64,000 nucleotides of DNA from Heterocephalus glaber (GCF_000247695.1 NW_004624801.1:3535206-3599205); one strand, 5' to 3'. Shown: positions 34,441 through 45,895, numbered from the stretch's first letter. The notes: generated by a model not told the origin, from the letters alone. A program made the numbers and translations.

Positions 34441-35094
34441 CTTGTGTTCTCCCCATCCCTCCATCACTCTCCCGCCTCTGCTGACTCTGACACCACAGGG
34501 CCGCCCTCCAGTGCAGTGATCCATCTCTCTGTAGTCAATCGCTCATGCTGCCTTTATCCCCCAAAGGTCAAAGCTTTATTTCTGGGTGAGAAGAAGGGTG
34601 AGCAGAGTCCTCCTGGCCATCCCTCGTCATGGATAACTGATGGACCAATCAATACATCCACTGCCCATTGGACCACAGCACTGACACGGGTGGGAAGGCC
34701 CAGGAAAGCAGCCTTGTCCTGCACCTCTGCCTTCTTCAAGCTCCCTGGACTGGTACCAACTTCTACTGCTCCTTCTGCTGACTCTCCTGGGGTTTGCACC
34801 TTTTCCCATCTCTACTATCTTGCTCTAATCCTCTTGTATCATTTTGATCATTTGCACCTTCGGTGAACAGTTCCTTTTGGGGACTTAGCTTTCTTCTCAG
34901 ACATTCAGGGGAAATATTTTCCTGTCCAGAAGAAAGATGGTTCTGGGGAACAGGGAGGTGGTTTAGCTTGCAGCAAGAAGCATTTCTGAGAAGGCACCGG
35001 GGAGCCATTCCATGAGTAACAAGGATGCAGGCTGCTAAGGTGCAGGGGAGGGAAGAGCAGGCTGGAGGCCAGAGAGGTTTCACTTGGGCCTGTC
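34441..35094. other. Intronic sequence without recognised element
   Basis: Nothing recognised. A 200-codon plus-strand open frame (34264-34866) overlaps the LTR and has no domain. Confidence 0.35.
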
Positions 35095-35175
35095 TCCACC
35101 CCAGTGAGCTGGGACACTTTGGGCAGTCAACTGGGCCTCTCTGTGCCTTGATTTGCACATTTGAAAATGGAGGTG
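35095..35175 (+). repeat. MIR SINE fragment
   Basis: ctttgggcagtcaactgggc, ctctctgtgccttgatttgc and acatttgaaaatggagg match the MIR core. Confidence 0.5.
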
Positions 35176-35282
35176 GCAGCATCAGCATGGAGAGTGGGAT
35201 GGTAAGTAGATAGGACAGGCAAGAAAGCTGGCATAGGGCAGCTTAGAATAGATCAGAGCTGAGTTAGGTCGGGGTATGAGAT

Positions 35283-35690
35283 GCACGGTGCTCTCCCAAA
35301 CTCGTGTCTACCTGGAAATAGGGTCCTGGCAGGTGTAACTAGTTAAGACAAAGTTACAACAGGCTAAGCTGGGCCCAAAACCCCATGACCAGGGTCCTTA
35401 TGCAAAGGCCATGAAAGGACACAGACACCCAGGGAGAAGACCACATGGAGACAGAGGCAGAGGCTGGATTATGCACATACGGGTCAGAGAACATCAGGCT
35501 GCAGCATGTCCTGGAAGCCAAGTGGGAAGCATAAGTTGGGTTTTCCCTTAGTGACTCCAAAAGGAGCCAAATTGGTTGACACTTTGATTCTCAACCTCTG
35601 TGCTCCAGAGCTGTAAGACAATATATTTCTGTTCTTTAAGCCACACAGTTTGTGGCGATCTGCTACAGCAGCCACTGGAAACAAGAACAG
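35283..35690 (+). mobile_element. MaLR LTR (MLT1-like)
   Basis: gacacagacacccagggaga, gaccacatggagacagaggc, gctccagagctgtaagacaa, tatatttctgttctttaagc and cacacagtttgtggcgatc follow the MLT1 order. Antisense to SDK2. Confidence 0.75.
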
Positions 35691-36124
35691 CTGGTAATAA
35701 GGTGGTGGAAGAGATGGCTCCTTAATGGGATCCATTCCCATCTGCCCAGTGGGGCCAAGTGAAGTTCCACAAGGATGTGGGGCAGAGGAACAAAACTGGG
35801 CTTCCCCATCCTACTATCCAGCTGCACGAAGCTTTGAAGAGGGAAAAAGAGCAAGTTTCTTTAACCTTCTTGTTTCATCTCCTGTACTCATTTGTGACAT
35901 TCTCCTCCCTAGGATCCATGGAATGCCAGCAGCCCTATGAGTAGATGTAAGGGCTGTAAGCTGGGCAGAGCTTGAGCATGGGTGGGGCCTTGCTGTTGGT
36001 TAGATGGGAGCAGTGGTATCAGGTAGCACCACCATATACCTACTGTGCTTGACTCACAACCTTGCTCCTAAGCTTGTTATGGCTTTTCCCCCATATGGCC
36101 TTTAGCAAGTGTGATGGCACCGTG

Positions 36125-36324
36125 CCACGGTCTGAATATAGTTTGCCCCCCTGAAAATCATGCTGGTGTTTAATCCCCATGGCAAGGCATAAAGAGGGTG
36201 AAAAATCAACCAGACTATGGTGGGACCTTGGGAGGTGACTGGGATTAGATAAGGTCACCAATGAGGGGGCCTTCATGATTGAATCCTGGTGGCTTGATAG
36301 GAAGGAAGGAGACCAGAATCCACA

Positions 36325-36361
<37 letters not shown>

Positions 36362-36440
36362 CATCTCTTGCCATGGGATGCCCTATACTAGCTTGGGACT
36401 CTGCCGCCAAGAAGGCCACCACCAGATGGGCCGGGCCTTT
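36125..36440 (+). mobile_element. MaLR LTR (MLT1A-like) with CA expansion
   Basis: cacggtctgaatatagtttg, ccttgggaggtgactgggat, tcttgccatgggatgcccta and ccaagaaggccaccaccaga follow the MLT1A order. A (CA)n array lies where the consensus has a CT tract. Antisense to SDK2. Confidence 0.6.
36327..36359 (+). repeat. (CA)n microsatellite
   Basis: About 16 CA units inside the LTR, the first interrupted by one t. Confidence 0.95.
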
Positions 36441-36664
36441 CCTGGTCCTCTCCTGCTGCCCTCTTCCTTTCCTTCTTTGCTCTCCTTCCTCCTCAGGCTC
36501 TGAAATGTTGGGGTTTCCAGCTTTCTGCTCTGACCCTTCTCCTTCCCACCATTTTCCCTCGAAGAGAACATCCACTTCTCTGGTTTCACCTACTGTGCAG
36601 ATGATCCTATCTCCCAGATTTTTAACTCTGACTTCTTGCCTGAATAAATCAACTGTATTTTGAT

Positions 36665-37430
36665 GAGCTCCATGCTCAAACGTTTAAAATATCCAAAGCT
36701 GAACTCAGATCTCTACAAACCTGTAGAGTCCCCTCAGTTCCCTAATAAGTGAGTGGGACTGTTGGTTCAGTCACCCAAGGCAGAAAACAACAATGGCTTT
36801 TTTGCATCCTTCTCTTCCCTCACCCACCTCTGTCACCCATTTTCTAACCAGGCCACGAGCCTGCTGCTATGTGTGATCCCAATTCTAGCCCTAAAACTTG
36901 ATATGGCGTCCAGCCCATGGTTGGCAGTCATTAAATATGTTTTGAACTAATCAATTAATCCCGTCAAATTAATCCTAAGTATCTCTTATACTGGCAAGCT
37001 ATCCCACACCATCTCCTTTATCTCTGATCTGGTTTCCATTTGCCAGGCCCTTATGGACCTCCAGCCAGCCATCCCTGGCTCAATTTACTTAATCGAAGGA
37101 ATTTCTAACTATGTGTTTCCTGCTCAAGTTCCTTCATGGCATCCCTTGGCATAGAGGATAAAAGACTCCTTTCTAATAAGGAATCCAAAGCTCTTTTGCA
37201 GTGAAACATGTAGATGTTCTGGAAATCCTGGTTAAATAGAAGAACTCAACAACTTGTGGTTTCCTACCATACTATACGGCCTTACCCTTGGCCACTGTTC
37301 CTACCTTACAGATGCACCAGTCTCCCCTGGACACTGCTATCCCAGCCACATGGCGGCTGATGTGCATTATCTCCACCATGCACAATCACCTCCATCATGT
37401 GCCATTATAATGATTTCTTTGTGCCTTCCC
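36665..37430 (+). repeat. L2 LINE 3' half
   Basis: aaatatccaaagctgaactc, ttctcttccctcacccacct, gttccttcatggcatccctt and ggataaaagactcctttcta follow the L2 ORF2 to 3' order. This is the longest L2 piece in the window. Confidence 0.65.
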
Positions 37431-37477
37431 CTCTTCTTTGTAACTTTTCCTGATTCTTCTGGGAGGACCCTGGCAAT

Positions 37478-37618
37478 ATCTAGAGGTATTTTTGGTTGTC
37501 ATAACTTGGGATAGGAATATGTTATTAGCATTTCTCGGGCAGAGACCAAGGATGATATTCAACATCCTGTCATGCACAGGACGGCCCCATGACAAAAGAA
37601 TGACTTGGCACAGATGTC
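37478..37618 (+). mobile_element. hAT-Charlie-type nonautonomous element
   Basis: atttttggttgtcataactt, gcagagaccaaggatgatat, catcctgtcatgcacaggac and cacagatgtcaacagtgctg. Same family as 6022-6192. Confidence 0.65.
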
Positions 37619-37729
37619 AACAGTGCTGAGCATGAGCAAGCCTGGTTTAGATGCAGGCACTGTCTAAATCTACCCATGGCCTGGCCTGTCACCTGCCACA
37701 TAGTAGGCCCTCACCGTGTGTTTGCTGAG

Positions 37730-38060
37730 TATCACCACACTCCACCTAGCCCTACAGTGAAATCCAATCACTCTCCCGATGAAAGAGGGGAGTTGCCAAC
37801 CGTACCAGCTGGCCGGGACTGAGGCAGCTGAGAGCTTCGTCCTTCGGAGAGATGCGTGCTTCCTCCAGGAACCAGAGCGGATGCGACCAATTTAGCTAAC
37901 AAGTTGCCAGGGCTGTGATCACGTTGCCAGACAATGAAATTGCCCTTCCCACCAACTCCGACTGCCAGGCTGATGAGACAAACAAGCCTGTTAATTAGGC
38001 CCGTAAAGGCAGCTGCAAAGGGGCAATTTTTCCAAGGAGACGGGGTGGAGGGGGAGGAAT
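37730..38060. promoter_or_regulatory. Candidate enhancer with three GTTGCCA motifs
   Basis: GTTGCCA occurs at 37792-37798, 37903-37909 and 37923-37929; this is the RFX half-site and also contains an NFI half-site. TTAATTAG lies at 37991-37998. Several CpGs are kept and no repeat is recognisable. Function and conservation are untested. Confidence 0.35.
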
Positions 38061-38395
38061 CTCTCTTGTCCCATCAGAGATGGGGCCCGAGGCTTGGCTT
38101 TTTCACTTTTCAGAGAAGAAAGAAGGTTCATGTCACTATGGCCGCCATCGTGCACCAAAGGGAGGGCCTAGCCAGAGAGGGCAGTTAGACAGACACGTCC
38201 TCTTCAGTCACAGTCTCCCCAAGGACAGAGGATGGATAGTGAACTCTCTCGCGGCCCTCTGCCCTGACAGGCACTTGATAAAGGTACTGAATCAGGACAA
38301 GTGCGACACCAAAGGGCCCTGTCTACTCTCGCGCCTCTGGTCCTCCTGGCTATTTCCCTGCAGGCTTGTTTGCTCATGAAAACATGGACCATGTG

Positions 38396-38441
38396 CTCCC
38401 GTCCTCCCATCCTCCCATCCTCCCGTCCTCCCGTCCTCCAA
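38396..38441 (+). repeat. 8-bp tandem repeat (tcctcccr)
   Basis: About five units of cccgtcct/cccatcct, pyrimidine-only apart from the g/a position. Confidence 0.85.
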
Positions 38442-39129
38442 GGAAGCCTTGTGTCCTGCAGGACACAGGCAGAGCAGCACTCTGTCACACAAGGCCCAGG
38501 GGGGTCCTCTTGTCAGTGTCCCCTTCATTTGGGACATGTTGATGGGATGTGCCTGATGCCACATCCCAACTGAGTTTCTCAGCCTCTCAGGCGCTGCAGC
38601 CAAGGACACTGGCAGGCTGGGAGCCAGGGCACACTCGGGGCCCCAGGGCCAACTGGCATGGTCGCCTGGCTAGGTTCAAGGGGAAGTTGCTAAGCCCGGA
38701 GGGACAACACCTCCCACCCAGGCGAGCACACCCTGGCAGTTTGTCTAGTCCCTGGGCAGTGACCACTGACACAGGTTTGTATCTCCAGCAGGAGGGCAAA
38801 CAGTCCGGGATACCTCCAATCTGGGACAGGCCCAGGGACCCTCCAGGGGACACACTGGCTTGATTCCAGATCCTCCCCCCACTATCATATCCAAGGGGGG
38901 CTCCTCTCCACCTGCAAAACTCACTTGCCAGGTGCTCTGGGCCGCTTAGGCCTCAGCCAGTACAGATGTGTCAGGGACGCTAACCTGAAGGAGACCAGCC
39001 CTCGCTCCTTGTGGGTCAACCGAGGAGCCCGCACGGGTACTAGCCAGCGCGTTCCTGCAGAATCTCAGCTATTCCTCCAGCTGCCCTCCAGCTCCACCAA
39101 GGAAGTGCCTCTCTTTGAGACTCTGCCCC

Positions 39130-39245
39130 CAAAGAAGGGTCATTATTGCTAATGCCTTTTCTCCCCCATCTGTTGTGATTGTTTACACTCCACTTGCTAA
39201 TTAGAGACTAATTAGCTGGTGCTGAAATTCATCACTTTCCAAACA
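39130..39245. promoter_or_regulatory. Candidate enhancer: paired CTAATTAG sites
   Basis: CTAATTAG at 39197-39204 and again at 39208-39215, separated by aga, so the two palindromes are 11 bases apart, about one helical turn. A FOX-like tgtttac lies at 39180-39186. CTAATTAG is the preferred core of LHX/VSX/RAX-type homeodomains. Conservation is untested. Confidence 0.4.
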
Positions 39246-39394
39246 CAACTGGGTGGTAGGAAGAACACAGCGAACACAGCGATGCGGGCAACATCTGCAC
39301 CTCTGCTTGAAGCCAAGGCGCCATTCTGCTCCTCTCCTCCTCGTCTCCCTCCTCCTCCCCACCCTCCTTCCAATGAACTCTGGGAAGGCCTGGG

Positions 39395-39490
39395 CTGCCT
39401 GCTACTTTACCCAGTGCCCTCAGCACAGTGCAGCACACAGCACTCAGTAAAGACTCAGAATCTTCTGGTTGAATGCAAGAATGAATGACC
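39395..39490 (+). repeat. L2 LINE 3' end
   Basis: cccagtgccctcagcacagt, gcactcagtaaagactcag and a gaatgcaagaatgaatga tail match the L2 3' end. Confidence 0.5.
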
Positions 39491-40429
39491 GAGGAGCGGT
39501 CCACTAAATGCAACAGAAAGTGTGTTGCTGGGGGAAAGGGAGCACAATTAAACAACTGGTGAGCATCGAGACCCAGCACTGCCCATGATGTGGTGGAGGG
39601 AGATGCTGGACAAATCCTTCAGTCTACGGCCCTAGGCAAGAATATTTCTGGGAGAGGATGGTGCTAAACGGGTCAGGCCTGACCTCAGAAAAGATTTCCA
39701 CGGACTGGGTGGGAGACTCAGGGACCCAGAGGGGTATGGGAGGAAAGACGGAGAAGACAGAGAAGGACAGAAGATAACATTGTAGAGGAGGGGGCAGAAG
39801 AGGGAGGGCAGAGGAGGGAGAGCTTGTGGGCAGAGAGGGAAGGCAGAGGAGCCTTGCAGGAGCTAGAGGAGTGACACTGCTATGGGTGAGGAGGCGTGAT
39901 TGCATGAGGAGTGAAACCATCCATTTTATGACAGCCGGGAGACGGGCCACCCGGGCCCTGACCTCCCTCCCTCTCATCTCGGGCAGAGCGGCTGCCATTA
40001 CCCGAAGTTCTCTTCTTCTAATTAGGCTGTGGGCTGCAGGGCCAGCTCCCTGGGCCCCGCTCTGTTTTCTGGGCCTCCCCTTGGGGAGGCTGAGGTCAGC
40101 CAGCTGCTGGCCAGGTCGAAAGAAGCGGGGAGGAGGGAAGTGCTTGAGGCCTCACGAAGTGGCCTGGTCCACGATTCCAGGAACACCCAGGACGCTCCTG
40201 GGAAGCCCCCAGAGCTCCCAGAACCGGGGTGGAACCTCACCTCTGCTTCTCTCTTGCAGACATCCCAGAAGATTCCACTGATCCCTGCATCCCTGAGCAG
40301 GGGAGCAGTGGTGACCTGAACCCCTCGAACCTTCCTTTGCACGTGAGTCTTGTGCATCTCTTCTAGGTTCTTAAGAGAGGGGTTGTAGGAGTTGAAGCCA
40401 CTGAACTTAAATACCCTCTGCCATTTCCT
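39491..40429. other. Unique intronic sequence
   Basis: The part 39890-40030 (cattttatgacagccggg, ttcttctaattaggctg) is a weak candidate conserved element. No gene recognised. Confidence 0.3.
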
Positions 40430-40575
40430 TGTCATGTGGTCTAGGACATGCTGCAGTGCCTCTCTGAGCTTGGGTGCACCTCTAAAATGAGAATGTCCGT
40501 GCCTACCTCATGGGGCTGCTGTGAGGACAAAGGAGATGAGAGGGTCGTGTTCCAGCTCCCCACCTGCTACTCAGT
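40430..40575 (+). repeat. MIR SINE
   Basis: tgcctctctgagcttgggtg, acctctaaaatgagaatgtc and cctacctcatggggctgctg, then tgtgaggacaaaggagatga. Confidence 0.7.
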
Positions 40576-41194
40576 GTGTGCTTGTTGAGTGGATGGCAGA
40601 AAGGGCACAGCCCAGTCTGGCTGCCTTCTAGAGAAGACATGCTGTGCCCTTCCCTTCCGTGCTACGGTGCTGGAGAACACTCACCACCTGCTCTCTGGGA
40701 AAAAGGTCAGACTGGGGTCTGGCCAGGTCTGCCAATTTCCCTGGCTCTTACCATGGCCAATCAATGGGACATTAGGGATCATGGACTGGGAACAGAGGAT
40801 CACAGCACACTGACGACTGCATGCCACCACAGCAAGGGCGCGGAGCAGAAATCCCTACCTACAGCTGGCTGGCAGGGGGCTGATCTGCCCCTGGGTCAGG
40901 CTGACTGAGTCACTGTTTTGACCAGAACTGGCCGTTGTCTATGAGTGGACCTGGCTCTGGGCAGGGAGGCGTTCGAGGGCAGCTGGGTGCTCCATGCCCT
41001 CTGCCAGGACAACATCCACCCACCAAGCATCCTTCCCCCCGATTTCCCGCCTTCCCTCCACACCGGCTTGACAGGTCTCTGTTCATCTCATGCTTCCTAG
41101 TGTGTTCCACACTCTCTGCCCTCCCTGGCACACAAGCCCCGTCCCTGCCACACAAAGCCCATGGGCAGAGCATGCCTCAGCTCTGCTGCTCGTC
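40576..41194. other. Intronic sequence without recognised element
   Basis: Nothing recognised on either strand. Confidence 0.35.
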
Positions 41195-41365
41195 CTCCCA
41201 CCTGAGCAGTCAGAATCCCCAAGGGCTTGTTACAGCACAGTTAGGTAGCGCCCACCCCCTACTCTAATTTAGCAGGTGAGGCCTGAGAATCTGCATTTCT
41301 AGCAAGTTTCCAGGCGCTGATGCTCTTGCCATGCTTTGAGGGACCATGCTTTGAGAGTCTCTGGC
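41195..41365 (+). mobile_element. MER5A-like hAT element
   Basis: cagtcagaatccccaagggc, ttgttacagcacagttagg, gtgaggcctgagaatctgca, tttctagcaagtttccaggc and gctgatgctcttgccatgct follow MER5A. Confidence 0.65.
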
Positions 41366-42129
41366 CTAGAAGGAGAACCAAAACCAAAGGCTGCCGGGAT
41401 GCAAAGAGCGGCTCCTTGCTCTGGGCTGCAGAGGACTCAGGTGTTAGGGAGTTAGAGGTGCATTCTTTTACGTCCACAAAAGGCTTCACGTCTAGGTAAG
41501 AGACAGTCCTGAGCCTTGGATGGGGCTTGGTTTCCACTCTTCTCCTCTCTTGTCCACCTGGGTCTCCCACCTCTCTCTGTCACAGTGCTAGGTGTGCCAA
41601 TGCCTGCCTGATGAAAGGAGGACAGGTCAGGTAGAATACAACAGGGGGCACTTCCGAGGCAGCTGGGTGTTGCCCCAGAGGAGGCAGGAACCCTGCCCAG
41701 ACCCAATCACTATTATCCATCTCCAGGGTGCACAGAAGCTCCTGCTATGGGCAAGGAAAAGGACGACTCAGCCTCATGAAACTGGCTTCTGCCTTGGCTG
41801 GCTAGACAAGCTGGAAGCAGGTGACAAGGCTCCACTGGAGGGCTCTTAAGTTGCGAGGTTGCAGACAGAGTGGGCAAGTATGACCCAGCTCCCTTCCTCC
41901 CTCCCTGGCCCACCTCCTGCTTCTGGCTGATGTTCTAATCTCCAGGCCTTCTGAGTAACTAATCCCCTGTAATGGGATCAGCATCTCCTCCCCAGACTTT
42001 ATTTACGTAAAGGGGATGAAGAGGTCTTCTTTGAAAGAGCTGTGGGGGTGAGAGTGAAGTCTGGGGTGCAGGAGCACTGCCTCCCCCACGCCCCCTGAGG
42101 CCTGGGAGGTGGTGAGGAAGGGTCTGAAC

Positions 42130-42440
42130 ATGGTGCTGGGTCCCATCAGCACCTCACGATAGCGATGCATGGGTGTGGGTGTGCACGCACGTGTGCCTGG
42201 CACTCGGTTAATGCTCAGCAGCAGATATTAATCCCTTTTTATGCAAAAAGACGATGGATCATAAGCCCAGAGAAATCAAACTTGAAACCCGGCCAGGCTC
42301 CTGCCTTACTCCCCTCACCCCTGCCAAATGGACGCTGTCTGTTAACGAGGGAGATAAACGGAGAGGCCATCAAAGCAGATTTTCAATCTGTCGATTTCGC
42401 TTTGGGGCCTTTCAGAACTCGATTTCTCACTCCCCGCTCT
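42130..42440. promoter_or_regulatory. Candidate conserved element
   Basis: cagatattaatccctttttatg, gacgatggatcataagccca, gttaacgagggagataaacg and gattttcaatctgtcgattt lie in one repeat-free block with many kept CpGs and K50-type TAATCC core. Compositional evidence only. Confidence 0.35.
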
Positions 42441-43184
42441 GCCCCAGCCCTGCCCGCCTGCCCGCCTGCCTGCCTGCCTTCCATTTCCGCTTTGTTCCCA
42501 CCCCCATGCTTTTATCTCCCAGAGTGGGACCTATTGGCCTGACTCATAGGGAGCCTTTCATGGGGCTCCAGATCTGCTAATGGTGAGGAAGGCTGCTGGG
42601 TGCAGCGGGATGAGGGATTGGCCCTGCACCCCACTGGGGCTGGGACAGCAGGCTTGGGGGTGGGGGATTTGCTGCAGCAGACTGAGGCCTGAGCAAGCAA
42701 GGATATGTCCAGCCTGGAGACAGAAGAACACAGAGAAACCCAACCAGGGTAGGAAACAGGTCCTCAAGGCAGGGGACTGTTCTTCTCAAAGTACCAGTCC
42801 TATAATAAATCACTCTGCTACATTAACCCAGTTTCCCCACTCTGAACTCACTCTGCTCTTTTCTGTTGTCTGGCCAGGAAGCACCCTGAATCTCTCCTGC
42901 AAGTGAAAAGGAAAGTGGGGCTGGAGGAAAACCAAAAGAACAAACTGCTTCTTCATCCACAAACTCAGTGGCCAAAGCAGGAGGGGCTGACCCCACCTGG
43001 CACACTTACCAGCTAATTCTTCAGGATCAGTGGATTTTTCTCCCCACTCTGCAGATGGCTGACACTGGGCAGACAGAGCCTTATGGCTCCTGCGCATGGT
43101 GGTTTTCAAGACCACCGGGCCTGGCAAGAAGGGCTCAATGAACATTTGCAGTTAGAGCTGGACTCTGAAGCCATTCAGGTGAAC
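42441..43184. other. Intronic sequence without recognised element
   Basis: Short (CCTG)n-like run cccgcctgcctgcctgcct near 42460. Nothing else recognised. Confidence 0.35.
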
Positions 43185-43330
43185 CAGTCTGTAGTAGGTA
43201 TCATGATTATACCCATTTTATAGGCACAAGGAAAGGTTATGAGACTTCCCAAGGTCACAGAGCTAAATATCAGCAGACCAGTCCATCGAGCCGAGTCTGT
43301 TCTGTAGCTGTTCCACCAGACTCCCCAATG
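43185..43330 (-). repeat. MIR SINE
   Basis: attatacccattttataggc, acttcccaaggtcacagagc, taaatatcagcagaccag and gctgttccaccagactcccc match the reversed MIR. Confidence 0.7.
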
Positions 43331-43641
43331 GCTTCTTTGCTCTGTGCATCCCTTGTCAGCTTCCCTCTCCCACCCTTGTCTCTTGGCCCCTTTTAAAATG
43401 GATCACTTAGGATTCTTTGCTAAAACTTCGTTATATAATGCTAGGCCTTGGAGTCCTAACCCAGGATTCTGGTTTTAAAATGCGCAAGATTAGCAGTGTG
43501 CCTGGGTGACACCTGTGAAGATGAACGAAGGAGCAACCCACCTTCTGGCTTCCAAGTAGGCAGGATGGAGCCCACACTGGGGTCCACTGAGGAGCAGCTG
43601 CTGGGAAACGGCGGTCCAAAAGCATCAACCTCTGCCATATT

Positions 43642-43712
43642 GGTACTGGGGATCAAACTCGGGTCCTTGTGCTTTCGAGGCAAGCGGCGGAACCACTGAG
43701 CTAAATCCCCAG
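43642..43712 (-). repeat. ID SINE without poly-A tail
   Basis: ggtactggggatcaaactcg and ccactgagctaaatccccag are clear. The duplication caacctctgccatatt (43626-43641) and caacctctgccacatt (43713-43728) abuts the ID body with no A-rich tail left. In sense with SDK2. Confidence 0.88.
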
Positions 43713-43728
43713 CAACCTCTGCCACATT

Positions 43729-44531
43729 GGGGTGGGAGAGAGGAACAGGCAGGAAGTAACATTTATTGTACACCCACTGTATGCCACTGTCTCTTCTCAG
43801 TCTTAAAGGACCTTGGCCGTGGATCCCATGTTCTAGATGGGGGTCCAGTTAGGAACAGATTGGAGCTAGAATCCAGCCCTCTGGACACTCCAACCAGTGT
43901 TCTGGCCATTCTGATCTTGCTCTGACTTGCAGGGGACTTAGTTTCTGCTCCAATGCTACTCTGATCTCCTCTGGGGTCCCTGGAATATACTGACTGCTCC
44001 CCCTTCCAAGAGGAAGGAGGCCAGAGAGAGGCCAAGTGGGGTGGCCACCGCTATCCAGAGCAGCACCATGCTTGTCTGGCTTGGCTGCTCAGAGCCCCCA
44101 AGAGAAGAGGAATCAGTTTACACCTTGTGCCGCCCCCTAAATTTCCCAAGGAACTAAGAAGAAGCCTTGGGGACACTTCTTTGTCACTTGAAATTTGTTT
44201 AGCCATCACTCACTGGACAGGCCATGCTGGCCCCTTCAAGAAGAAAATCAACCATAAGAGGAGAGCATGAGAAATCACTGGTTTGTCATCAAAGGGAGGT
44301 GAGGAGGTGGAGGAGGGCGGGTAGGCAGTGGGAGGCAGGAGATTAAGCTTTTAGTTGCAGTCAACCAGATCAGCTAAGCCGGGCGGGGGAGCCTGCTGGG
44401 GGCATTGAGGGGGACAGGGAAGGTTGGAGCTGGGAACTGGGAGCTAGAGGAACCCAGAAGCATGGCAGGGCCCGGGCTCAGGCTCTGGTGACAGCAGGTG
44501 ACACAGGAAATGTGTGGCTTGGGTGGGAGTC
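43729..44531. other. Intronic sequence without recognised element
   Basis: Possible weak MIR trace around 43755-43850. Otherwise nothing recognised. Confidence 0.3.
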
Positions 44532-44906
44532 TGTTATGGGTTGAACTGAGTCCCACTGAAAGACAGATTGCAGCCCTCCCCCTGCTACCTGGGCAGCTGA
44601 CCTTATTTGGAAATTGGGTCTTTGAGTTGAGGTCATGAAGGTGGGCCCCAGTCCAGACTGACCAGTGTCCTAAGAAGCAAGGAACATGGGCAGAGCCACA
44701 GAGATAGGGGTGCTGCAGCATGAGCCAAGGGACACCCAGCACTGGTGGTTTCCACCTGAAAAGGGAGGATTCCACCAGGAGTCTCAGAGGGAGCAAGGCC
44801 TTTCATTCAGACTTCTGCCCTTCAGAACTGGGAAACAATATATTTCTGGTGTTTTAAGTCACCCACCTGGCGGTACTTTGTTATTGCAGCCCTGGGAAAT
44901 GAACAC
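44532..44906 (+). mobile_element. MaLR LTR (MLT1-like)
   Basis: tgttatgggttgaactgagt, ctgaccttatttggaaattg, gggtctttgagttgaggtca, aacaatatatttctggtgtt and ggtactttgttattgcagcc give a nearly complete LTR. Antisense to SDK2. Confidence 0.78.
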
Positions 44907-45247
44907 ACAGCACAAGAGGACTTCTATCCCTGACTTGATTTCTCATAATAAACTCCCCCCTAAGGCACTCGCAGTCCTCTGTCTGAGGAGCATGTGCCAC
45001 CACCCAGCCAGTGCTTGGCCCCAAACCTGGGAGGCATCCTGAATCCCCCGTCTCCTTCAGCCCCACATCCGGCCAGGTAGCAAGTGCTGTGATCCTGTTC
45101 ACTAAAGCAGATTCCAAAAGCCATCTACGATGCCTGTCACCTGCTTTCCCTGCCTCCACTTGCACATCCACCATCCCTCAGCAATTGGGCAGACAGCTCT
45201 AAAAAACAAACAAGCCCAGTTTACTCCTCTCCTCAAAACACTCTCCT

Positions 45248-45895
45248 AGGTACCGAATGATCCAGCAGTCCGACAATGGGGTGTGGATCCAAAAGAACTG
45301 AAGTCTGGGGGCCGGGAATTTAGCTCAGTGGTTCTGCCACCTGCCTTACAGGCACAAGGTCCCGAGATCGATCCCCGGTACCAAAAAAAAAAAAAAAAAG
45401 AACTGAAGGCTGGATCTCAAAGAGATAGTTGTATACCTGTGTTGACTGTAGCATCATTTACAACAGCCAAGAGGTGAAAGCAACCCGTGCGTCCATCGAT
45501 GGATGAACAGGTAACCAAATGTAGCCTAGACACATGGTGGATGTTATCCAGCCTTTAAAAGGAAAGGAATTCTGTCATAAGCTGCCATACACGAACCTTG
45601 AGCAAGTGGTGCGAAGGGAAACAATCTGGTCACAAAATGGCAAATATTGTGTCATTCCATTTATATGGGATTCCGAGAGTGGTCAAACTTGCAGAGACAG
45701 AAAGAGAAGGAGACTGGGAGGAGAGGGATGGAAAGTGAGCTGTTAGGGGTCAGGGTTTTGGTTTGGGGTAGCTGAGAGTGTTCTGGAGGTAGATGGGAAC
45801 AATGGTTGCACAAAATGTGAATGTGTTTCATGTCACAGAACTGTAAAACAGTAAATATTATAGATGCTATATTTCACCCTAATCAACACAAACCC
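45248..45895 (+). mobile_element. L1 3' end inside L2
   Basis: gcatcatttacaacagccaa, gaggtgaaagcaacccgtgc, gatggatgaacaggtaacca, cattccatttatatgggatt, gaacaatggttgcacaaaat and cagaactgtaaaacagtaaa follow the L1 3' order. Duplication aaacactctcct (45236-45247) and aaacaccctcct (45896-45907), one mismatch. An ID interrupts it. Antisense to SDK2. Confidence 0.78.
45309..45395 (+). repeat. ID SINE inside L1 inside L2
   Basis: aatttagctcagtggttctg, gatcgatccccggtacc and an A-tail. Duplication aaaagaactgaagtctgg (45291-45308) and aaaagaactgaaggctgg (45396-45413). Antisense to SDK2. Confidence 0.92.
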
